A stretch of DNA of 64,000 bases, taken from the NCBI RefSeq assembly GCF_003946915.1, contig NZ_RPOC01000006.1:124001-188000 (forward strand). The letters run 5' to 3'. The notes beneath the pieces were generated by a model. The model searched no databases. It saw only the letters and a program-made list of their open reading frames with translations, and had not been told where the DNA came from. Position 1 is the stretch's first letter. The number at the start of each line of letters is the position of its first letter. Source of the stretch: Flavobacterium ustbae (lineage in GTDB: Bacteria > Bacteroidota > Bacteroidia > Flavobacteriales > Flavobacteriaceae). Both the position numbers and the translations under genes were made by a program. Below are positions 44,314 to 52,569 of the stretch, piece by piece.

Positions 44314-44763
44314 ATGATCAACATAAAACGAACCAATTCTGACGATATTGATTTTATAAATCTGGTTGCTTTATTAGATCAAGATTTAGCGATTAGAGAC
44401 GGCGAAGATCATGCGTTTTACAATCAGTTTAATAAAACCGATAAAATAAAACACACCATTGTTTATTACGAAAATAATGTTGCCGTTGGCTGTGGTGCTT
44501 TTCGTGAAAAAGAAACCGGAACAACCGAAATTAAACGAATGTATGTTCATCCCGATCACCGCAAAAAAGGAATCGCTTCTGCTATTTTAAATGAACTCGA
44601 GATCTGGGCAAAAGAAGTTGGTTATACTTATACTATTCTAGAAACAGGAAAAAATCAGCCAGAAGCCATCAACTTATATCAAAAATTAAATTATACCATC
44701 ATACCCAATTATCCGCCTTACGAAAAGATGGAGAATAGTGTCTGCATGAAAAAGACTTTATAA
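44314..44763 (+). CDS. GNAT-family N-acetyltransferase
   Basis: 149 aa. The acetyl-CoA-binding motif A is KRMYVHPDHRKKGIASAIL, preceded by AVGCGAFREKETGTTEIK and followed by YTILETGKNQPEAINLYQKLNYTIIPNYPPY. Substrate unknown; its place two bases before the GH3 gene suggests an amino-sugar or muropeptide product, but that is inference. Confidence 0.88.
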   Translation: MINIKRTNSDDIDFINLVALLDQDLAIRDGEDHAFYNQFNKTDKIKHTIVYYENNVAVGCGAFREKETGTTEIKRMYVHPDHRKKGIASAILNELEIWAKEVGYTYTILETGKNQPEAINLYQKLNYTIIPNYPPYEKMENSVCMKKTL

Positions 44764-44765
44764 TA

Positions 44766-46379
44766 ATGAAAATTACAGCCGAAGCATTAAAACAAAAAAT
44801 AGGACAATTCTTTTTTCCTGCCGTTTTTATCAACGATACCGAAGAAAATATTCAGGAAACCGAACGCCTAATAAAAGAACATAATATTGGCGGTTTGACC
44901 TTTTTTCATAGTCGGGCAAGCGCTGCAACCAATTACGAAAGCAAGAAAAAAGTAGTTTTTAATGATGACAGCTACGAAAAAATCAAAGCTTTAATTGTTC
45001 GTTATCAAAAAGCCGCTTCTACCCCACTTTTAATCAGCATTGATGCCGAATGGGGTTTGGCAATGCGTATTGAAAAAACGCCACAATATCCGTATGCAAT
45101 TACGCTTGGCGCTTTGCCAGAGAACAAATCAAGTTTGGTTTACGAAGTTGGAAAACAAATTGGCTTGGATTTAAAAGCGGCTGGAATTCACTATAATTTA
45201 TCGCCTTTAGCAGACATTAATAACAATCCGAATAATCCTGTTATTGGCTATCGTTCTTTTGGTGAAAACAAAGAAAAAGTAGCCGATTTTGCGATTGAAT
45301 ATTTAAACGGACAATCAGAAGTTGGCGTTTTAGGCTGTTTGAAACATTTTCCCGGACACGGAAATACGAATGTCGATTCGCATTTAGGATTACCGGTTTT
45401 AAAAGAAACTTTAGAAGAATTATTAGAAAACGAATTAGTTCCGTTCATTAAAGGAATTGATAATAATGTCGATTCGATTATGATTGGACATTTGGCGGTT
45501 CCGAGTTTAAACGACGGAAAAGATACATCGGCAACTTTATCAAAAGCGGTTATTCAGGATTTATTGAGAGATAAATTAGGTTATGACGGTTTGGTAATTT
45601 CAGATGCTTTAAACATGCACAGCGTTTCGAAATTATACGATGTAAAAGGACAATTAGAGTGGGAAGCTTTTAATTCAGGAAATGACGTTTTATGTTTTGC
45701 CGAAAATGTTCCTGAAGGAATTGAAGCTATTTATAAAAATGCTTCGCCAGATCGCATTTTTGAAAGTTATAACCGAATTATGAAAGCTAAAGATAAAGCA
45801 GGAATTCTATCTGGAAATACTGCAGCTTCTGGCGAATTAAACTTCCAAAAAACAGCTGAACTAAATAAGGAAATTGCTCAAAATGCCATTACGAAAATCA
45901 TCGATAACGGAATTTCAGATTTAGCTTTTGAAGCGCAGAAAAATAACAAATTAGCTAAACTGAGCTTATATAAAAATACCGAAAATACATTTTTCAAAAC
46001 TTTACATACACAATTGCCTTCAGCAGAATTTGCTTTTGAAAATTTAGAGAATTCAAACATTCAAGAAACTGAAAAACAACTTGAAAATTTCGATACTATA
46101 TTGATTGCTTTATTTCCGCCAAAAGCGAAACCTTTAAATAATTTCGAAATTGATAATGAAGTTTTCAATTTGCTTTCCAACTTGTTGCAAACCAAAAAAT
46201 GCATCGTGTACGTTTTCGGAAATCCGTATGTTTTACCACTTATTCCAAATCTGAAAAAGGCTTCAGGATTGATTCAGGCGTATCAGGATTTTGAAGAATT
46301 TCAAAAAACCGCAGGAACTCAATTTTTAGAAAAAAATAGTTTTGAAGGAAGCTTACCCGTAAACATTGAAATTCAATAA
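44766..46379 (+). CDS. nagZ: Glycoside hydrolase family 3, beta-N-acetylhexosaminidase-like
   Basis: 537 aa. The GH3 N-terminal barrel has LLISIDAEWGLAMRI, LSPLADINNNPNNPVIGYRSFG, and the NagZ-type catalytic loop CLKHFPGHGNTNVDSHLGLP (Asp/His acid-base), with the nucleophile in GLVISDALNMHSV. A C-terminal half of unclear relation follows. No signal peptide, so it is cytoplasmic, as expected for cleavage of imported GlcNAc-anhydroMurNAc before AnmK acts. It ends the recycling cluster. Confidence 0.88.
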   Translation: MKITAEALKQKIGQFFFPAVFINDTEENIQETERLIKEHNIGGLTFFHSRASAATNYESKKKVVFNDDSYEKIKALIVRYQKAASTPLLISIDAEWGLAMRIEKTPQYPYAITLGALPENKSSLVYEVGKQIGLDLKAAGIHYNLSPLADINNNPNNPVIGYRSFGENKEKVADFAIEYLNGQSEVGVLGCLKHFPGHGNTNVDSHLGLPVLKETLEELLENELVPFIKGIDNNVDSIMIGHLAVPSLNDGKDTSATLSKAVIQDLLRDKLGYDGLVISDALNMHSVSKLYDVKGQLEWEAFNSGNDVLCFAENVPEGIEAIYKNASPDRIFESYNRIMKAKDKAGILSGNTAASGELNFQKTAELNKEIAQNAITKIIDNGISDLAFEAQKNNKLAKLSLYKNTENTFFKTLHTQLPSAEFAFENLENSNIQETEKQLENFDTILIALFPPKAKPLNNFEIDNEVFNLLSNLLQTKKCIVYVFGNPYVLPLIPNLKKASGLIQAYQDFEEFQKTAGTQFLEKNSFEGSLPVNIEIQ

Positions 46380-46461
46380 GTTAAAATGCTAAATAGTCAA
46401 AATTTATCAACTTATAAATTTTTATAATCACATCTTATTGTAAGAACATGTACTTCTGCCC

Positions 46462-46469
46462 TACTTTTG
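46462..46469 (+). promoter_or_regulatory. -7 box of the peroxiredoxin gene
   Basis: TACTTTTG, about 35 bp before the ATG, with TTG at 46438-46440 as a somewhat distant -33 match (21 nt). Confidence 0.5.
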
Positions 46470-46504
46470 CACCAGAAATAAATTTTTAACGTAAAACGAA
46501 AAAT

Positions 46505-47143
46505 ATGTCTTTAGTAGGAAAAAAATTCCCAAGTATTGCAGTAGATGCTATCTCAGAAATGGGTGATAATTTAAAAATCAACATTTTTGAAGAAGCAGTA
46601 AACAACAACAAAAAAGTATTATTGTTCTGGTACCCAAAAGATTTTACTTTTGTTTGCCCAACTGAATTACACGCCTTTCAAGCTGCATTACCAGAATTTG
46701 AAAAAAGAAATACTATCGTAATCGGAGCTTCTTGCGACACAAACGAGGTTCACTTTGCTTGGTTAAACACTCCAAAAAACAATGGTGGTATCGAAGGTGT
46801 AACTTACCCAATCTTAGCAGATACAAACCGTAACTTAGCTAACATTTTAGGTATTTTAGATATCGAATCTACAAGCTACAGCGAAGATACAGATTCAGTT
46901 ATCATCGAAGGTTCAAACGTAACTTACAGAGCTACTTACTTAATCGACGAGACTGGAAAAATTTTCCACGAAAGTGTTAACGATATGCCATTAGGACGTA
47001 ACGTAAACGAATACTTAAGAATGGTAGACGCTTACACACACATCCAAACTAAAGGTGAAGTTTGTCCTGCAAACTGGGAAGCTGGTAAAGAAGCAATGTC
47101 TGCTGATAGAATCAGTACTGCTGAATACTTAAGCGCAAACTAA
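46505..47143 (+). CDS. Typical 2-Cys peroxiredoxin
   Basis: 212 aa. The peroxidatic Cys51 lies in FWYPKDFTFVCPTELHAF, and the resolving cysteine in GEVCPANWEAGKEAM near the C terminus. It reduces hydrogen peroxide and organic peroxides using thioredoxin; a thioredoxin gene follows about 230 bp on. A -7 box lies 35 bp upstream. Confidence 0.93.
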   Translation: MSLVGKKFPSIAVDAISEMGDNLKINIFEEAVNNNKKVLLFWYPKDFTFVCPTELHAFQAALPEFEKRNTIVIGASCDTNEVHFAWLNTPKNNGGIEGVTYPILADTNRNLANILGILDIESTSYSEDTDSVIIEGSNVTYRATYLIDETGKIFHESVNDMPLGRNVNEYLRMVDAYTHIQTKGEVCPANWEAGKEAMSADRISTAEYLSAN

Positions 47144-47149
47144 TTTCTT

Positions 47150-47365
47150 GTAAGGTTCTGAGCTACTAAGCCTCTAAGGTGCTAAGCTTTTGAAACTTAA
47201 AATACATTCTACAATACAGTCATTGGGTTCTAAGATTAATACTTAGAATCTTAGAACCTAGATGACTTTAGATCTCAAAAAATAATTTTAACGTTAAGTC
47301 ATTTTATGGGCTAAGGGCTAAAAAACTTAGAACCTTAGTACCTCAGCGGCTTAGCACCTTAAAAA
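47150..47365. repeat. Intergenic inverted repeat (AAGGTTCTGAGCTACTAAG family)
   Basis: AAGGTTCTGAGCTACTAAG and CCTCTAAGGTGCTAAGC on the left are mirrored by CTTAGAACCTTAGTACCTCAG and GGCTTAGCACCTTAAAAAA on the right, enclosing a second hairpin GTTCTAAGATT / AATCTTAGAAC. It separates the peroxiredoxin and thioredoxin genes. Confidence 0.8.
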
Positions 47366-47373
47366 ACAAAAAC

Positions 47374-47682
47374 ATGTTAATCGACTTAAACGAAGATACG
47401 TTAGCAGATTTAGTTGCTAAAAACGAAAAAGTAGTAGTACAATATTCAGCTTCATGGTGTGGAAATTGCCGTATTATGAAACCAAAATTCAAAAAATTAG
47501 CAACAGAAAATGAAGCTATCACTTTTGTTTTGGTTGATGCAGAAAATTCTCCTGAGTCTAGAAAATTAGCTAACGTAAGCAACTTGCCTACTTTCGCTAC
47601 TTTTGTAAACGGACAATTGGTTGGCGAAACGCAGACTAACAAACAAGAAGTTTTAATTGATTTAGTAAACGCTATTGTTTAA
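47374..47682 (+). CDS. Thioredoxin-family protein
   Basis: 102 aa, single thioredoxin fold. Active site SASWCGNCRIMKPKF with Cys29 and Cys32 (CGNC rather than the usual CGPC), cis-proline in VSNLPTFATFVNG. Cytoplasmic. It probably reduces the upstream peroxiredoxin. Confidence 0.9.
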   Translation: MLIDLNEDTLADLVAKNEKVVVQYSASWCGNCRIMKPKFKKLATENEAITFVLVDAENSPESRKLANVSNLPTFATFVNGQLVGETQTNKQEVLIDLVNAIV

Positions 47683-47749
47683 TTGGCTATTTGTTTATTC
47701 GTTTAATCGATTAAACAAAAAAAACGATTTAACGCTTAAACAAAAAATT

Positions 47750-48007
47750 ATGAAATTACCAGTAATTAAGCATTTAACACAATTCATTGAAGAAAACGAT
47801 CAGGATTATATCATTGAAACGATCGAAGTTCTAGAAGCGATGACCGAAATTCCTTCTCTTAAAGATGAAGAATTAGACGTAATCGGCGAATTAATTTCAA
47901 ATATGTACGGTGCTCTTGAAGTACAAAAATTAGTAGCTCAAGGAACCGACAAAAAAGAAGCTTTAAATACGTTCATGAAACGTGTTTTAGGTTCTATCGA
48001 TAAGTAA
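47750..48007 (+). CDS. Small protein, DUF6952-like (tentative)
   Basis: 85 aa from MKLPVIKHLTQFIEEND; the frame is open upstream to 47675 but those codons are AT-rich spacer. It contains ETIEVLEAMTEIPSLKDEELDVIGELISNMYGALEVQKL, a helical acidic protein that I recall as a flavobacterial family found next to thioredoxin genes (DUF6952 from memory). Function unknown; the peroxiredoxin-thioredoxin context suggests redox stress. Confidence 0.75.
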   Translation: MKLPVIKHLTQFIEENDQDYIIETIEVLEAMTEIPSLKDEELDVIGELISNMYGALEVQKLVAQGTDKKEALNTFMKRVLGSIDK

Positions 48008-48044
48008 TCGACACCCTCCAAGATTAATACAAAAAACAAGGCTG

Positions 48045-48077
48045 AAAAGCGTTTCTACTTTTAGGGACGCTTTTTTT
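48045..48077 (+). terminator. Terminator after the thioredoxin operon
   Basis: AAAAGCGT (48045-48052) pairs with ACGCTTTT (48067-48074), followed by T. Confidence 0.75.
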
Positions 48078-48164
48078 AGTTTGCAGTGGTCAGTTTTCTA
48101 GTGTTCAGTTTTACACGCAATCTTTTCAAAAAATCTATCTTCTAAAATCTAAAATAATCATTTT

Positions 48165-48295
48165 GGCGAGCCACCATCCCGATAAAAGGGCTAACTCACT
48201 TTACGCGTATTCACCCTTTTATCGGGACGCTGTCGGGCTATCCGCGCTACTTCGGTAGCTTGCTCCTATCCCTCTCTCGGGTAACGGTTTCAAAA
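48165..48295. repeat. Structured extragenic element
   Basis: TCCCGATAAAAGGG (48177-48190) pairs with CCCTTTTATCGGGA (48214-48227). GCTAC-TTCG-GTAGC (48246-48259) is a perfect hairpin with a UUCG-type loop. The GGATAGCCCG word on the minus strand recalls the RNA candidates above, but the framing differs, so it is kept separate. The remainder of the 493-bp gap before tpx holds no gene. Confidence 0.6.
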
Positions 48296-48466
48296 GAAGT
48301 TTTTTTTTATTTCATTTCGGTGTCATCCTGACGAAGGAAGGATGACAAGATTGTGAATAAATGAGTAAATAAAAAGCTAAATTCGTGAATTTGTGGCGAT
48401 CCAAAAACCATCTTTAATCTCTCCTTAAACCCATAACAAATACTTTTAGATTCAAATTTTAATCCT

Positions 48467-48474
48467 TACTTTTG
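48467..48474 (+). promoter_or_regulatory. -7 box of tpx
   Basis: TACTTTTG, 27 bp before the tpx ATG. Confidence 0.5.
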
Positions 48475-48500
48475 AACCTCATTAATTTTAAACAAAAATC

Positions 48501-48998
48501 ATGGCATCTATCACATTAGGAGGAAATCCAGTTCATACATCAGGCGAATTACCAGCAGTTGGATCACAATTAGCTGACTTCAAATTAGTACAAAACGATT
48601 TATCAGTGGCTTCTTTGAGCAATTTTGCTGGTAAAAAATTAGTTTTAAACATTTTCCCAAGTGTTGATACAGGAACTTGCGCAACATCTGTTAGAACTTT
48701 CAACGCAAGTGCAAGCGGATTAGAAAACACAACTGTTTTATGCATCTCTAGAGATTTACCATTCGCTCAAAAACGTTTTTGCGGTGCTGAAGGTTTAGAA
48801 AATGTTGTAAACTTATCAGATTTCCAAACTGGTGCTTTTGGTAAAGCAAACGGACTTGAAATTGTTGACGGACCTTTAGCTGGTTTACACTCAAGAGCAA
48901 TCATTGTTGTTGATGAAAACGGAAAGGTTCTTCACACAGAACAAGTTGCAGAAATTGCAAACGAACCAAACTACGAAGCAGCTTTAGCAGCACTATAA
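48501..48998 (+). CDS. tpx: Thiol peroxidase Tpx
   Basis: 165 aa atypical 2-Cys peroxiredoxin. [21 protein letters not shown] is the characteristic start. Peroxidatic Cys60 ([15 protein letters not shown]) and resolving Cys94 ([10 protein letters not shown]) are at the family positions, with an extra Cys81. It reduces alkyl hydroperoxides via thioredoxin. The next gene follows after 13 nt. Confidence 0.96.
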   Translation: MASITLGGNPVHTSGELPAVGSQLADFKLVQNDLSVASLSNFAGKKLVLNIFPSVDTGTCATSVRTFNASASGLENTTVLCISRDLPFAQKRFCGAEGLENVVNLSDFQTGAFGKANGLEIVDGPLAGLHSRAIIVVDENGKVLHTEQVAEIANEPNYEAALAAL

Positions 48999-49011
48999 TA
49001 TTTTCTCTTAA

Positions 49012-49386
49012 ATGGAGTTTCAAAAAGATAATACCTTTGTTACAGGTCGCTTAAAAAGCATGAAATATGCTTTTAATGGAGCTGTAAAATTAATAAAAAC
49101 CGAACACAGCATTATGGTACAATTCTCATTAGGAATTATCATGACCATCGCTGGGTTCTATTTTCATATTTCACAAACCGAATGGCTATGTCAGACCTTA
49201 GCCATCGGTTTTGTTTTAAGCATTGAAGGATTAAATACGGCAGTTGAAAAAATAGCCGATTTTATCCACCCCGATTTTAGCAGACGAATCGGTTTTATTA
49301 AAGATATTGCCGCAGGGGCAGTATTTTTTGCTGCAATGACTGCAATAGCAATAGGCTTGATTATTTATATTCCAAAATTTATTTAG
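49012..49386 (+). CDS. dgkA: Diacylglycerol kinase-like membrane protein
   Basis: 124 aa, three membrane helices. It has MKYAFNGAVKLIKTEHSIMVQF, the conserved IEGLNTAVEKIADFI catalytic helix (Glu and Asn) and RRIGFIKDIAAGAVFFAAMTAIAIGL. In this phylum it phosphorylates diacylglycerol or undecaprenol. It lies between tpx and ftsK with short gaps. Confidence 0.9.
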   Translation: MEFQKDNTFVTGRLKSMKYAFNGAVKLIKTEHSIMVQFSLGIIMTIAGFYFHISQTEWLCQTLAIGFVLSIEGLNTAVEKIADFIHPDFSRRIGFIKDIAAGAVFFAAMTAIAIGLIIYIPKFI

Positions 49387-49404
49387 GCAAAGGAAAACGC
49401 AAGA

Positions 49405-51861
49405 ATGGCAAAAAATAAAAAAGAAACTGTAGATAAAAAAAACGATAAAAAAGAAGGAAGCAAAAGGTCTTTTAAGATGTCTAAACAGCAAAAATTTGTG
49501 CTAGGATGTCTTTTAGTTCTTTTTTCTATTGCTCTTTTGGTAGCATTTATTTCTTTTTATGTTAACGGACAATGGCAAAATGATCAAAGCGTTGTAAACC
49601 AACTGGGCGATCGTACTGAAATGGCTGAAAACTGGCTCGGTAAATTTGGAGCTTATCTTGCCGATTTGATTATCTATCGCGGTTTCGGGCTTGCGTCTTT
49701 CATATTCGTGCGTTTATTTTTCCTTACGGGAATGTTTCTCGCATTGGAACTTTCGACCCAAAAACTAAAAAACACTTGGTTTTGGGATATTTTTGCCATC
49801 ATTATCGTTTCTGTTTTATTTGGTTTCTTTGCTACATCTGCGCCAGAATTAGGTGGTACAATTGGTTATGAATTGAATATATTCCTGCAAGATTATATCG
49901 GAAAAACAGGTACTTTACTAACACTTCTTTTTGGTTTAATTGTCTATCTGATCTTCAAAATCAAAATATCTCCAGAAAAAATCCAGTCTTATTTTGATTC
50001 AACAAAAAAAGAATTAAAATCAGAATTGAGCACTTTAAAACCAGCTGTTGCACAACCGGAAAGTGCTTATAATCTAGAAGAATTTTCTATTAAAGAAGAT
50101 GAGGAAGAAAATTCTCCTGAATTGGATAATATCCACATCAAAACTGTCGATTCGCAATTCGAAATCAATAAAGAAGCTTTAAAACCAACTATTTCTCATT
50201 CATCCGAAATTGAATTAAATCCGATTTTAAAGCCAATTCAACCGCCTGTTGCGCAAGTTACTGCGACTCCAGACGAGGCCTTTGTTATTGAAAAAGCAGA
50301 GGAAGAAGATATTATCGAAGAAAATTTAGCTTCTCGCCTAGTTGCAGATTTCGGGCTTTTTGACCCAACTTTGGATTTGTCCAATTATAAATTCCCAACC
50401 ATCGATTTATTAAAAGAATATTCGACGGGCGGCATCACTATCAATCAGGAAGAATTAGAAGAAAATAAAAATAGAATTGTAGATACACTTCGTAACTACA
50501 AAATTGAAATTGCACAGATTAAAGCAACCGTTGGTCCTTCTGTAACTTTATACGAAATTGTCCCTGAAGCTGGAATTAGAATTTCGAAAATCAAGAGTTT
50601 AGAAGATGATATTGCTTTATCATTATCTGCGCTAGGAATTCGTATTATCGCGCCAATTCCAGGAAAAGGTACTATCGGTATTGAGGTTCCAAACAAAAAC
50701 CCAACTATGGTTTCTATGAAAAGCGTTATTGGAGCAGCAAAATTCCAAGAAGCCGAAATGGAACTTCCAATTGCATTAGGAAAAACTATTTCTAATGAAA
50801 CTTTTGTGGTCGATTTAGCTAAAATGCCTCACTTATTGATGGCTGGAGCAACTGGACAAGGTAAGTCTGTTGGATTAAATGCGGTTTTAACTTCGCTTTT
50901 ATACAAAAAACATCCTGCAGAAGTAAAATTTGTTTTGGTCGATCCGAAAAAAGTGGAGCTTACGCTTTTTAATAAAATTGAAAGACATTATCTGGCTAAA
51001 CTTCCAGATACAGAAGATGCTATTATTACAGATAATGCAAAAGTGGTTAATACATTAAACTCACTTTGTACCGAAATGGACAATCGTTATTCTTTATTAA
51101 AAGACGCGATGGTTCGTAATATAAAAGAATACAACGAAAAGTTCAAATCGAGAAAATTAAATCCCGAAGCAGGCCACCGATTTTTACCTTACATCGTTTT
51201 GGTTGTCGACGAGTTTGCCGATTTAATTATGACCGCAGGAAAAGAAGTCGAAGTTCCGATTGCGCGTCTGGCTCAATTAGCCCGTGCTATTGGTATTCAC
51301 TTAATTATTGCAACGCAAAGACCTTCTGTAAACGTAATTACCGGTTTAATTAAGGCCAATTTCCCTGCCAGAATTGCCTTTAGAGTAACTTCTAAAATCG
51401 ATTCGAGAACCATTTTGGACACACAAGGAGCTGATCAGTTGATTGGACGTGGAGATTTATTATATACCAACGGAAATGATGTAGTTCGTGTTCAGTGCGC
51501 GTTTATTGACACTCCAGAGGTGGAAAAAATTACAGATTTTATTGGCGGACAAAAAGCGTATCCAAACGCTTATTTGCTTCCAGAGTTTGTTGGAGAAGAA
51601 AGTGGCATCAATCTTGATATAGATATTTCCGAAAGAGATACTTTATTTAGAGAAGCGGCGGAGATTATTGTCAATGCACAGCAAGGCTCTGCTTCTTTAT
51701 TGCAACGAAAATTAAAATTAGGATACAACAGAGCAGGTCGATTAATCGATCAACTTGAGGCAGCAGGTATTGTTGGTCCGTTTGAAGGCAGTAAAGCACG
51801 CAGTGTAAACATCTTAGATTTAAATGCTCTTGATCAATTTTTTAATAATGAACAAAATTAA
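49405..51861 (+). CDS. ftsK: FtsK/SpoIIIE DNA translocase
   Basis: 818 aa. The N-terminal part has four membrane helices (about 30-205), then an acidic linker, then the motor: Walker A GATGQGKSVGLNAVL near 480, Walker B VLVVDEFADLIMTAG near 600, IATQRPSVNVITGLIKANFPARIAF. The gamma winged-helix that reads KOPS-type sites is at the C terminus (LKLGYNRAGRLIDQLEAAGIVGPFEG). It moves chromosome ends through the division septum and activates XerCD. Confidence 0.96.
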   Translation: MAKNKKETVDKKNDKKEGSKRSFKMSKQQKFVLGCLLVLFSIALLVAFISFYVNGQWQNDQSVVNQLGDRTEMAENWLGKFGAYLADLIIYRGFGLASFIFVRLFFLTGMFLALELSTQKLKNTWFWDIFAIIIVSVLFGFFATSAPELGGTIGYELNIFLQDYIGKTGTLLTLLFGLIVYLIFKIKISPEKIQSYFDSTKKELKSELSTLKPAVAQPESAYNLEEFSIKEDEEENSPELDNIHIKTVDSQFEINKEALKPTISHSSEIELNPILKPIQPPVAQVTATPDEAFVIEKAEEEDIIEENLASRLVADFGLFDPTLDLSNYKFPTIDLLKEYSTGGITINQEELEENKNRIVDTLRNYKIEIAQIKATVGPSVTLYEIVPEAGIRISKIKSLEDDIALSLSALGIRIIAPIPGKGTIGIEVPNKNPTMVSMKSVIGAAKFQEAEMELPIALGKTISNETFVVDLAKMPHLLMAGATGQGKSVGLNAVLTSLLYKKHPAEVKFVLVDPKKVELTLFNKIERHYLAKLPDTEDAIITDNAKVVNTLNSLCTEMDNRYSLLKDAMVRNIKEYNEKFKSRKLNPEAGHRFLPYIVLVVDEFADLIMTAGKEVEVPIARLAQLARAIGIHLIIATQRPSVNVITGLIKANFPARIAFRVTSKIDSRTILDTQGADQLIGRGDLLYTNGNDVVRVQCAFIDTPEVEKITDFIGGQKAYPNAYLLPEFVGEESGINLDIDISERDTLFREAAEIIVNAQQGSASLLQRKLKLGYNRAGRLIDQLEAAGIVGPFEGSKARSVNILDLNALDQFFNNEQN

Positions 51862-51913
51862 TCCAATCATGAAAGCAAAAATTCAAGAAATCAACAACAA
51901 TTCTATCACAAAA

Positions 51914-52561
51914 ATGACTAAAAGGTGTTTTCAAATGGCAGTTATATTGCTTTTGAGCTTCACTTCTATTCAGGCTCAAGATAAAAAAGCGAAAGATTTA
52001 TTGAACGAAGTAACTTCTAAAATTAAAAGCTACAACAATATTGTTATCGATTTTAAATATTCTTTGAATAATGCAAAAGAGAATATTAATCAAGACAGTA
52101 AAGGAAACGTTACAATGAAAGGAAATCAATATGTTTTGAATTTTATGGGCGTAACCAAGATTTTTGATGGTCAAAAAACCTACACAATTGTCCCTGAAGA
52201 TGAAGAAGTTACTATTTCTAAAGTAAACGAAAAGGATGATAATGCAATCACTCCTTCTAAAATGCTTACTTTCTTTAATTCTGGCTACAAATACAATATG
52301 GATATCGTTCAGAATGTAAAAGGAAGAAAAATTCAATACATCAAATTAGTTCCTACAAGCGGAAAAGACCAAAGAAAAGAGATTCTTTTAGGTATTGATG
52401 TTCAGACAAAACACATTTACAATTTGATTGAAACTGGAAAAAACGGAACAAAAACAACTTTAACCGTTAATTCTTTTAAAACCAATCAGCCATTATCAAA
52501 AAATCAATTTACCTTTGTAGCGAGTAAATACCCGAAATACTACATCAATAAATTAGATTAA
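51914..52561 (+). CDS. lolA: LolA-like outer-membrane lipoprotein carrier
   Basis: About 215 aa from MTKRCFQMAVILLLSFTSIQAQ, a signal peptide ending in AQ; the frame is open further upstream but those starts would bury the signal and overlap ftsK. The mature domain has the half-barrel LolA pattern (SKIKSYNNIVIDFKYSL, GNQYVLNFMGVTKIFDGQKTYTIVPEDEEV, KYNMDIVQNVKGRKIQYIKLVP). Probably carries lipoproteins across the periplasm. An lptF/G-like gene follows at once. Confidence 0.82.
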   Translation: MTKRCFQMAVILLLSFTSIQAQDKKAKDLLNEVTSKIKSYNNIVIDFKYSLNNAKENINQDSKGNVTMKGNQYVLNFMGVTKIFDGQKTYTIVPEDEEVTISKVNEKDDNAITPSKMLTFFNSGYKYNMDIVQNVKGRKIQYIKLVPTSGKDQRKEILLGIDVQTKHIYNLIETGKNGTKTTLTVNSFKTNQPLSKNQFTFVASKYPKYYINKLD

Positions 52562-52569
52562 TCAGAAGG

